Assembly: GCA_937928385.1 (NCBI GenBank)
Contig: CALEZD010000098.1
Span: 1-64,000, forward strand
Length of the DNA stretch: 64,000 bases
Direction: 5' to 3'
Source of the DNA: an uncultured Bacteroidota bacterium
Lineage (GTDB): Bacteria; Bacteroidota; Bacteroidia; Chitinophagales; Chitinophagaceae
Numbering within the stretch: the first letter of the stretch is position 1; the number at the start of each line of letters is the position of its first letter. The notes beneath the pieces were generated by a model. The model did not search any database. It saw only the letters and a program-made list of their open reading frames with translations, and was not told where the DNA came from. The position numbers were made by a program, and so were the translations under genes. Shown here piece after piece: positions 32,675 through 39,713 of the stretch.

Positions 32675-33577
32675 ATGCTGATAGAACGCGCACAATTGGA
32701 TAACCTTGAGCTGCTGGCCAGGCAAGTGGTAGAGGGTTTCATTATCGGCCTGCACAAGAGCCCGTTTCATGGTTTTTCGGTGGAATTTGCGGAGCACAGG
32801 CTGTACAACAGCGGCGACCCCTTGCGCCATATCGACTGGCGGGTGTATGGCCGTACCGACAAGATGTTTGTAAAACGGTACGAAGAGGAGACCAACCTGC
32901 GCTGCTGCATAGCCATAGATACATCTTCATCCATGTATTTTCCCAAAGATGAAAAGAGGCTGAATAAACTGGAGTTCAGTTGTGTGGCTGCGGCGGGTTT
33001 ATTCCACCTGCTGAAACGCCAGTTGGATGCGTCTGCATTAGCCCTGTTTGCTGATGAGGTTAGTTATCTTTCCCAGGCAAGGTCTGCGCATAGCCATTAC
33101 AGGGGGCTGGTGCACAAGCTGGAAACCACGATGAAACAGGAAGGGACCAGCAAAAGTACTAATGCCGCCAACGCCCTGCATACCATCGCCGAACACATGC
33201 ATAAGCGGTCACTTATTATTGTTTTCAGTGATATGATGGACGATACAGAACATATCGAGGACCTGTTTTCGGCCCTGCAGCACCTGAAATTCAATAAACA
33301 TGAGGTGATATTATTCCATACCATAGAAGGGGAAAAAGAGCTGGATTTTGAGTTTGATAACCGCCCTATGGAGTTTGTAGATATGGAAACAGGGGATAAG
33401 GTACGCCTGCAGCCGCAACAGGTAAAAGAACAGTACGTACAAAGTATGGCAGCTTTCCGTAAAATGGTAGAGAACCGCTGCCACCAGTACCATATAGACT
33501 ATGTGCCTGTAGACCTGCGCCAGCCTGTAGAACAGGTATTGCACGCCTTCTTATTGAAGCGAAATAAATTGCTGTAA
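32675..33577 (+). CDS. DUF58 domain protein
   Basis: A 300-residue protein with the DUF58 signature FAEHRLYNSGDPLRHIDWRVYGRTDKMFVKRYEEE, broken here after the first block, and a von Willebrand A-like region (AIDTSSSMYFP with the MIDAS DxSxS motif) toward the middle. In most genomes DUF58 genes follow a MoxR AAA ATPase gene and form part of a chaperone-like system, but none is next to it here. It has no membrane segment. Function in Bacteroidota is unproven. Confidence 0.88.
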   Translation: MLIERAQLDNLELLARQVVEGFIIGLHKSPFHGFSVEFAEHRLYNSGDPLRHIDWRVYGRTDKMFVKRYEEETNLRCCIAIDTSSSMYFPKDEKRLNKLEFSCVAAAGLFHLLKRQLDASALALFADEVSYLSQARSAHSHYRGLVHKLETTMKQEGTSKSTNAANALHTIAEHMHKRSLIIVFSDMMDDTEHIEDLFSALQHLKFNKHEVILFHTIEGEKELDFEFDNRPMEFVDMETGDKVRLQPQQVKEQYVQSMAAFRKMVENRCHQYHIDYVPVDLRQPVEQVLHAFLLKRNKLL

Positions 33578-33592
33578 TTGATAAGAAATAGT

Positions 33593-33600
33593 TACCTTTG
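33593..33600 (+). promoter_or_regulatory. -7 element for DUF177-rpmF-plsX
   Basis: TACCTTTG matches TAnnTTTG exactly, just after the DUF58 stop. A TTG at 33569-33571 is 21 bases upstream, a little wide. It would start transcription about 120 bases before the DUF177 gene, leaving a leader that includes a small open frame. Confidence 0.6.
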
Positions 33601-33670
33601 CACCCCGTTGAAGTTTTTTGACAAATGTGAAGCCGGGAAAAGAAGTTATCAGTAAGTAAAACAGGTAATT

Positions 33671-33727
33671 ATGCATTGTAAAAATCAGGCAACTGATAAT
33701 AGCGATGCGCAAGATTTGAAGAGATGA
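33671..33727 (+). CDS. Possible 18-residue leader peptide overlapping DUF177 start
   Basis: MHCKNQATDNSDAQDLKR is encoded from ATG 33671, and its TGA overlaps the ATG of the DUF177 gene (ATGA). Overlap of this kind often couples translation. There is no homology evidence, and a chance frame is equally possible. Confidence 0.3.
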   Translation: MHCKNQATDNSDAQDLKR

Positions 33728-34284
33728 AGCACCACCGCGAGTTTGAAATAGCATGGCAGGGTTTGAAGCCGGGGGTGAGCACCTTTGAATATGACCTGAA
33801 CGACAACTTCTTTACACCGGAAGACGCAGAAAGGGATTTTACCGACCTGGACGCACAGGTAACATTGAGGTTTGATAAAAAGAATAATTTCTTTTTATGC
33901 CACTTTGATATAGACGGCAGCATTACCGTACCTTGCGACAGGTGCGGAGAGCCGTTCAAACTGAGGTTGTGGGACGAATTTGACCTGTTGATCAAATTGT
34001 CAGGAGGTGAAGAGGCTGAAACGGTAGATGAGGATGCAGACGTAGTATTTATACCTCGCAGCGAAACTGTAATAGATTTTCGCACCTGGGTATATGAATT
34101 TCTGATGTTGAGCATACCTTTGCAAAGGGTTCACCCGGATAAGGCCGACGGAACACAAGGCTGTAACCCCGAAACCCTGCAACTGCTGAATAAACTCGCC
34201 GCACCTGACGAAAACACTCCCAGGACCGATATATGGAAGGGACTGGAAGCATTGAAGAAAGAAAATAAACGTAAACAGAAATAA
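33724..34284 (+). CDS. DUF177 (YceD) protein
   Basis: A 186-residue protein with the YceD family core VPCDRCGEPFKLRLWDEF, a Cys-x-x-Cys block, and ending in a basic helix (KGLEALKKENKRK). YceD is found in front of rpmF in most bacteria and its plant homologue is required for 23S rRNA maturation. The same gene order (DUF177, rpmF, plsX) is kept here. The next gene, rpmF, starts 9 bases after its stop. Confidence 0.92.
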   Translation: MKHHREFEIAWQGLKPGVSTFEYDLNDNFFTPEDAERDFTDLDAQVTLRFDKKNNFFLCHFDIDGSITVPCDRCGEPFKLRLWDEFDLLIKLSGGEEAETVDEDADVVFIPRSETVIDFRTWVYEFLMLSIPLQRVHPDKADGTQGCNPETLQLLNKLAAPDENTPRTDIWKGLEALKKENKRKQK

Positions 34285-34293
34285 ACATTAATT

Positions 34294-34503
34294 ATGCCTA
34301 ATCCAAAACGACGCCACTCACAACAACGTAGTGCCAAACGCCGTACACATTATAAGGCAACAGCAGAAACCTGGAGCATAGACAAGACCACGGGTGAATC
34401 TCACCTGCGCCATCGTGCTCATTGGGTAGAAGGCAAATTGTTTTATAAGGGTAACGTAGTAGTGGACAACTCTCCGGCTACTGACGCAGACGCTAACCAG
34501 TAA
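34294..34503 (+). CDS. rpmF: 50S ribosomal protein L32
   Basis: A 69-residue basic protein starting MPNPKRRHSQQRSAKRR, the classic L32 start, followed by HYKATAETWSIDKTTGESHLRHRAHWVEGK. The zinc-finger cysteines of some L32 forms are absent, so this is a zinc-independent version. It is in the usual operon between DUF177 and plsX, linking ribosome and membrane lipid synthesis. Confidence 0.97.
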   Translation: MPNPKRRHSQQRSAKRRTHYKATAETWSIDKTTGESHLRHRAHWVEGKLFYKGNVVVDNSPATDADANQ

Positions 34504-34523
34504 GCAGCTTAGAGGCCTATTTG

Positions 34524-35483
34524 ATGAAAATAGCGTTTGACATAATGGGTGGCGATTTCGCCCCTGCTGAAGCCATAAAAGGTGTACAACTGTTTTTTGA
34601 TGAAAATCATGACCAGGGTGTACACTTATTGCTGATAGGCACTCCCGAAGCGGCTGCTCAACATGCTGCTCAACTGGAGCCGTATAGCGGCCGTTATACA
34701 TTTATAGAAGCACCACAGGTGATAGGGATGAGTGAACACCCTACCAAGGCGCTGAAGGAAAAGCAGCAGTCGAGTATTGCTATTGGCTTTGGCCTTTTGC
34801 ACGCTAAGAAGGCAGACGCATTCATCAGCGCGGGTAATACCGGCGCTATGATGGTAGGGGCTATGTACACGGTGAAGAATGTCCCCGGTGTACAGCGTCC
34901 CACAATAGCCTCACCCATTCCCCGTATAGATGGCAAGCACAACCTGTTGCTGGACGTAGGTATCAATGCCGACTGTAAGCCGGAAAACCTGGTGCAATTC
35001 GCATTGCTGGGCTCTATGTACATGCAACACGTATATGGCGTAGATACTCCCAAAGTAGGCTTGCTGAACATAGGTGAAGAAGAAGGCAAAGGCAACCTGC
35101 TGGCTCAGGCTACATACCCGCTGCTCAACGAACATAAAGACATCAACTTTGTAGGTAATATAGAAGGCAGAGATGTCTTTACCCGTAAGGCTGATGTAGT
35201 AGTGTGCGAGGGCTTTGTAGGCAATGTGGTGCTGAAGATGGCAGAATCTATCTACGACATGCTGATAACCGAGCGTGGTATGAAAGATGCGTTCCTTGAG
35301 ACCTTCAACCACGAGATATATGGAGGTACACCCATTCTGGGTATAAACGATACCGTGATAATAGGGCACGGTGTAGCCCACGCACTCGCGTTTAAAAACA
35401 TGATAGACGTGGCCCGTAAGAATATTGAGGCAAAATTACCGTCTAAGTTTACTACCTACTTTGCCCCTACCGAAGTAGTTTAA
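34524..35483 (+). CDS. plsX: Phosphate acyltransferase PlsX
   Basis: A 319-residue cytosolic, membrane-associated enzyme that turns acyl-ACP into acyl-phosphate for phospholipid synthesis. It starts MKIAFDIMGGDFAPAEAIKG, with the typical DxMGGD; SAGNTGAMM, KVGLLNIGEEEGKGN and GFVGNVVLKMAE follow. An open TTG codon lies one position before the ATG and was not used. It starts 20 bases after rpmF. It runs into the lipoprotein gene on the opposite strand, overlapping it by 4 bases at the stop codons. Confidence 0.96.
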   Translation: MKIAFDIMGGDFAPAEAIKGVQLFFDENHDQGVHLLLIGTPEAAAQHAAQLEPYSGRYTFIEAPQVIGMSEHPTKALKEKQQSSIAIGFGLLHAKKADAFISAGNTGAMMVGAMYTVKNVPGVQRPTIASPIPRIDGKHNLLLDVGINADCKPENLVQFALLGSMYMQHVYGVDTPKVGLLNIGEEEGKGNLLAQATYPLLNEHKDINFVGNIEGRDVFTRKADVVVCEGFVGNVVLKMAESIYDMLITERGMKDAFLETFNHEIYGGTPILGINDTVIIGHGVAHALAFKNMIDVARKNIEAKLPSKFTTYFAPTEVV

Positions 35484-36160
35484 TCCAGGTTTATTCCCTT
35501 AGCTTTCATGTGACGTTTCATATAGTCGTGCGCATTGACTATGCTGATACCTGAGTGATAGTAATATGGTATGGTAACGCCGTTGTTGATATTCACAAAC
35601 CAGATGGCAGGAGTATAATATTCATCAGCATATTCGGCCATCATGCCCATTACACCAACTATCTCATCGTTGTACCAAAAAGCCTTCTGAAACTGGCAGG
35701 ACGGGCCGCAATAGAGTAACCTTATCCTTTTATTAGTCTTTGTATTCACGATGGCTACTTCCTGGTCCACCTCTCCTTCGCGGGCATACAATGCTCCTCC
35801 TTTACCCGGTTCTATAATCCATGATGTACTGTATGCATCAATAAACAAAGATGAGTCGTGGTTGTACACCAGCAGGCTGCCAAAGCGTTGGTAAAATGAA
35901 TCAGAGGGTGTGAAATCTGAAGTGAATAACTCATTTTTTGCAGTGTCGTTTTTTATAAAACTGTCGATTGAAAAGCCCGGGTCTTCGGCGCTGTACAACT
36001 CATCCCAGGCGGCATATACATCACCGTTTCCTTTCAGCGATATGGTATCAGCTACTGCTGCAGGTTTTTCTTTTTCTGCTTTATCATCACAGCCGCCACA
36101 TGCAGCCATACCGAATATCAAACCCAATGTACACAACCGTATTATGCTACCCGTTTTCAT
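35480..36160 (-). CDS. Lipoprotein of unknown function
   Basis: A 226-residue lipoprotein with leader LCTLGLIFGMAACGGC; the first Cys after MAA is the likely lipidated residue. The mature part has acidic and aromatic stretches (SLFIDAYSTSWIIEPGKGG, EIVGVMGMMAEYADEYYTP). No family is recognised. The start is taken at 36160 (MKTGSII); an earlier Met at 36199 would add a non-signal stretch. It is convergent with plsX. Confidence 0.75.
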   Translation of the reverse strand: MKTGSIIRLCTLGLIFGMAACGGCDDKAEKEKPAAVADTISLKGNGDVYAAWDELYSAEDPGFSIDSFIKNDTAKNELFTSDFTPSDSFYQRFGSLLVYNHDSSLFIDAYSTSWIIEPGKGGALYAREGEVDQEVAIVNTKTNKRIRLLYCGPSCQFQKAFWYNDEIVGVMGMMAEYADEYYTPAIWFVNINNGVTIPYYYHSGISIVNAHDYMKRHMKAKGINLD

Positions 36161-36241
36161 TTTGCAGATTATACCGCAAGTTACAATGATAAACAGCAAA
36201 TAAAAAAGAGGTAAAACCTGATTGCTGTATCTTTATACTGC

Positions 36242-36889
36242 ATGGGGCATATATATTGTTTAAGCGGATTGGGGGCTGATGAGAGGATTTACACAAGGCT
36301 AAACCTGCCGGGTAGGAAGCTGGTGCATATCCCCTGGCCGGAGCATGATGAATATGACGAACTGCCCTGCTATGCACAAAAGGTGGCTGCCCTGATACAG
36401 GATGAGAACCCCGTCATCATGGGTGTATCATTGGGCGGTATGATAGGCGTGGAAATATGCAAGATAAGGCCGGTAAAGAAACTGATATTGATATCCAGTG
36501 CTAAAACAAGGGAAGAAATGCCACCATACAATGGTTGGTTTGGCAAGTTGATAAAATCGAAGATTTTACCGCCGTTTATGTATAAAATGCCTAACCAGGT
36601 GTTGATGGACAAATTTGGCGCTGAAACAGATGAAGACGAGGCACTGCTGACTGCAATACTTAAGGATGCGGACGGCAAGTTTATGAAATGGGCTATGCGT
36701 GCTGTTGCGCTGTGGCAGAATGATAACTACCTGCAACCTGTGGCACATATACATGGCAGGAAGGACCAGATGATTTTCCCGGAAAACGTGCATGCTGACC
36801 ATTGGATAGAAGACGGCGGCCACATGATGGTGTATAACCGGGCTGAACAAATAAGCCGTATTATTGAACAGGAATTAGAGGGTTTATGA
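36242..36889 (+). CDS. Alpha/beta hydrolase
   Basis: A 215-residue hydrolase-fold protein. The nucleophile elbow is GVSLGG (S63). The likely acid is D175 (HGRKDQ) and the His is about 194 (DGGHMMVYN), completing the triad. No lid domain or signal peptide is seen. The stop overlaps the methyltransferase start by 4 bases, so the two are made together. Substrate unknown. Confidence 0.85.
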   Translation: MGHIYCLSGLGADERIYTRLNLPGRKLVHIPWPEHDEYDELPCYAQKVAALIQDENPVIMGVSLGGMIGVEICKIRPVKKLILISSAKTREEMPPYNGWFGKLIKSKILPPFMYKMPNQVLMDKFGAETDEDEALLTAILKDADGKFMKWAMRAVALWQNDNYLQPVAHIHGRKDQMIFPENVHADHWIEDGGHMMVYNRAEQISRIIEQELEGL

Positions 36890-37416
36890 TTATCACCAAA
36901 CATATAGATACACCGCTGGGCAAAATGATAGCAGGTGCTACGGACGATGGCATCTGCCTGTTCGACTTTGAATTCAGAAAGATGATGCCATCTATCAGGA
37001 AGCGCATCAGTTCTTTTTTACAGGATGATTTTGAAGCAGGCGAACATCCTCATTTTGATATGCTGCAACTGCAAGTAAGCGAATATTTCAGGGGCGAAAG
37101 GCAAAGTTTTGAACTGCCTTTGCTGATGACAGGCACACCATTTCAGCAAAAAGTATGGGAAGCATTACAGGCAATTCCTTATGGAAATACGCGCAGCTAT
37201 ATGCAGCAAGCCAAAGTACTGGGCGATGAAAAAGCTATAAGAGCGGTAGCCCGTGCCAATGGCGAAAACTGCCTGGCCTTCATCGTACCCTGCCATAGGG
37301 TAGTAGGCAACGATGGCAGCCTCACAGGCTATGCCGGAGGGTTGAAAGCCAAAAAATGGTTGCTGGAGCATGAGGCTAAACACGCCGGATTGGCTGTTCA
37401 GCAGGTTATGTTCTGA
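36886..37416 (+). CDS. ogt: Methylated-DNA-[protein]-cysteine S-methyltransferase
   Basis: A 176-residue suicide repair protein removing O6-alkyl groups from guanine in DNA. The active-site motif PCHRVVG (C136) is intact, with PFQQKVWEALQAIPYG and the helix-turn-helix region before it (YMQQAKVLGDEKAIRAVA) forming the DNA-binding part. It has only the C-terminal repair domain, no Ada regulator domain. It is coupled to the hydrolase upstream. Confidence 0.93.
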   Translation: MIITKHIDTPLGKMIAGATDDGICLFDFEFRKMMPSIRKRISSFLQDDFEAGEHPHFDMLQLQVSEYFRGERQSFELPLLMTGTPFQQKVWEALQAIPYGNTRSYMQQAKVLGDEKAIRAVARANGENCLAFIVPCHRVVGNDGSLTGYAGGLKAKKWLLEHEAKHAGLAVQQVMF

Positions 37417-37496
37417 GTAGCAGGGGATAATGGTCTACTTCGAAAATATAATACAGTGACAGATTTCTTTAACATTATATCTGCGTTATTTTTCGT

Positions 37497-37504
37497 TAAT
37501 TTTG
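37497..37504 (+). promoter_or_regulatory. -7 element of rnpB
   Basis: TAATTTTG matches TAnnTTTG, with transcription expected around 37509-37511, which agrees with the predicted 5' end of the RNase P RNA. Confidence 0.65.
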
Positions 37505-37508
37505 TATT

Positions 37509-37874
37509 GCTATAAATTGGGTTATCGCCTGCTTGCAATACAGCGGGAGGAAAGTCCGGACAGCGAAGGGTAGCGCACCACCTAACGGGTGGAGTCTCGC
37601 GCAAGCGGGATATAGAGAGTGCCACAGAAAATAACCGCCACGCAGCATGTGTGGTAAGGGTGAAAACGTAGGGTAAGAGCCTACGCATTAAGGTGGTAAC
37701 ACCGTAGTGGGGTAAACCTTGCGCGCTGAAATGCCAAATAGGCTGGTGATTGAGGGCGTCCCGCCTGATGCCAGCGGGTTGGCAGATTGAGGTGCCTTGC
37801 GAAAGGTATCCCAGATAAATGATAGCCGCCTCCTGACCATGGGGGTCACAGAATCCGGCTTACAGGTTTGTAGC
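37509..37874 (+). ncRNA. rnpB: RNase P RNA (bacterial class A)
   Basis: The universal RNase P core is visible: GAGGAAAGTCCGGAC at the 5' side (about 37547) and ACAGAATCCGGCTTAC at the 3' side (about 37848). The P1 stem is made of GCTATAAATT at the 5' end and GGTTTGTAGC at the 3' end, with G-U pairs. It trims the 5' leader from pre-tRNA. It has its own -7 box and is followed by a strong terminator. Exact ends are inferred from P1 pairing. Confidence 0.93.
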
Positions 37875-37889
37875 GTTTTGGTTAATTGA

Positions 37890-37926
37890 CAATAGCAACG
37901 GAATCCCGTTGCTATTGCCATTTTAT
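37890..37926 (+). terminator. Terminator of rnpB
   Basis: CAATAGCAACGG and CCGTTGCTATTG form a perfect 12-bp stem around AATC, followed by a T-rich stretch. It is 16 bases after the rnpB end. Confidence 0.85.
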
Positions 37927-37941
37927 ATACAATTATCCTGC

Positions 37942-39552
37942 TTAGTGCTGAACAGATAGTTTCTGCGTCAATACTTTTTCAGGAGTACGCATTTGCAACA
38001 AGTACAGGCCAGCAGGTATATCCGCAATACTGAATGGTTCAGCATGGTAACCCTGCGATATAAGTTTGCCATTTGTAAATTCTTTGATTACCCGTCCCTG
38101 CAGGTCGGTAATGCTGAATGTTACCCCAGCCGGAGACTGCAGGTAATACTTTATGTACAAGGTGTTATTTGCCGGGTTGGGATATGGTGCAAACAATTCC
38201 TGCACAGCATACGCTGTTGGCGACTTGACATTCACCACCGCGGGTGTTGACGGATCAATATACCTGTTTTCATCGCCGGGCTGATAGTATGACCAGATAA
38301 AGAACGTCAGCATCATCTCATCAGTTGTGGCTTCACCCGCCGTTACAGTTTGCGGTGGATTGCTGGGGTTGACAGGATTATTGGATGTATTGTCATAAAA
38401 TGCTTGCGAATAAAGCGTAGTGCCGGTTGGTATTTTCATCATTTTGCGGAAGAGATAAAAACCCTGCCAGCTAAAATCCCAGGATGGTATATCAATGAAT
38501 TTCAGTGTGTCGCCATTGTGTACACCATAAGCATTAATGCTTCGGCCTATCAGGTGCATGTGCGGGGCAACACCCAGCAATGTAATATCACCTACAAACG
38601 ACGAAATATTGGACATTTCCAGGTAAGGTTTGGTTTGATTGGCAGGTATTATTAATCCATCGTTAGGTATGAGTGTACATGTTGCTGCCCCCTGGTGGTT
38701 CAGTACTGCATCAATACGTACAGGCCTGATGGTATTGGCCGGTAATGGTGAAAAATAGAACTTGATTTTGGTACTGTCAACTTTTCCTGATGAGCCTGCG
38801 GGGTAGTGAATCTGTATCACAATATCAGCATTTGGTGCTACCCTGATACCGAAACTGTCCGGCATTTGCATAGGTTGAGTACCGGGCACCCATCCGCCTA
38901 ACAGAATGGCATCGTTACTGCCTACGCCGCCAAAGCTCACATAACCGGGGCCAGGCGTGGCTGAATCAAGCGCAGCGCAGGTGCCGGTGGTATCAGCATA
39001 TACCAATACATGGTGCACTATTTCGCGGTTGCCGGGTATGGCTTCAAAAGCTGAAATGAATTTTTCTGCCAATAAGCCACTGGGAACAACGAAGCACTGG
39101 TACACATCGCCCGTAGCAGCGGTAGATGTAAAGGTGGGTATCTGAGTAACCAGGTCGGGTGTTCCGGCCAGGTCACCATCAGGATTGAATACAGGCACCG
39201 GTGGAGCCAGGTTGGGGTCGCCCTGTGGTTTACCGCCCGATACCCAATCTTGTATTTTCTTTATATCAGCGTCTGATAAGAGTCGTTCGTGCGCCAGCCT
39301 GCTGAATTTGGGGTCAGGAGGCCAGGGTGGCATATACCGTGTGGTAACTGCTGAATATATAGCTGATGCCCTGTTAACAGCATCTGTGTACGTGAGCAGG
39401 TTGAATGGGCCGATGCCTGTTGGCCTGTGACATGAAGCACAGTTGTTGAAGAGTATAGGCGCAATGTCTGTACTCCATACCGGTGTTTGTGCATTGGTGT
39501 TCTCCACAGTCAGCAACAGTGATAAAGCAGGGAGTAGTAGTCGTTTAAGCAT
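37942..39552 (-). CDS. T9SS-exported heme/copper monooxygenase-like protein
   Basis: A 536-residue exported protein. After the signal peptide (ending ENTNAQ), a single heme-c motif CASCH is at 38-42. The middle and C-terminal parts match the copper type II, ascorbate-dependent monooxygenase (PHM/DBM-like) fold, with His pairs in VHHVLVYAD, IQIHYPAG and APHMHLIG. The last about 75 residues are a type A T9SS sorting domain (APYPNPANNTLYIKYYL, GRVIKEF, GLYLLQM). It would be moved over the outer membrane by the type IX system. Substrate unknown. Single gene. Confidence 0.88.
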   Translation of the reverse strand: MLKRLLLPALSLLLTVENTNAQTPVWSTDIAPILFNNCASCHRPTGIGPFNLLTYTDAVNRASAIYSAVTTRYMPPWPPDPKFSRLAHERLLSDADIKKIQDWVSGGKPQGDPNLAPPVPVFNPDGDLAGTPDLVTQIPTFTSTAATGDVYQCFVVPSGLLAEKFISAFEAIPGNREIVHHVLVYADTTGTCAALDSATPGPGYVSFGGVGSNDAILLGGWVPGTQPMQMPDSFGIRVAPNADIVIQIHYPAGSSGKVDSTKIKFYFSPLPANTIRPVRIDAVLNHQGAATCTLIPNDGLIIPANQTKPYLEMSNISSFVGDITLLGVAPHMHLIGRSINAYGVHNGDTLKFIDIPSWDFSWQGFYLFRKMMKIPTGTTLYSQAFYDNTSNNPVNPSNPPQTVTAGEATTDEMMLTFFIWSYYQPGDENRYIDPSTPAVVNVKSPTAYAVQELFAPYPNPANNTLYIKYYLQSPAGVTFSITDLQGRVIKEFTNGKLISQGYHAEPFSIADIPAGLYLLQMRTPEKVLTQKLSVQH

Positions 39553-39671
39553 ACAGTGATAATTTAGCCGAAGTTAAATAATTATTTTTAATATGGCATT
39601 AGAGAGCAGTTAATTCAGATGTATTGTAATAACAACCTGAATGTTACAATACCTTTTAGAATTACAGGCAT

Positions 39672-39679
39672 TATCTTTG
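39672..39679 (+). promoter_or_regulatory. -7 element of valS
   Basis: TATCTTTG matches TAnnTTTG, 34 bases before the valS start. No clean -33 box seen. Confidence 0.5.
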
Positions 39680-39713
39680 TACACTTTACAAAATACAGGC
39701 ACAGAGCACTTAC

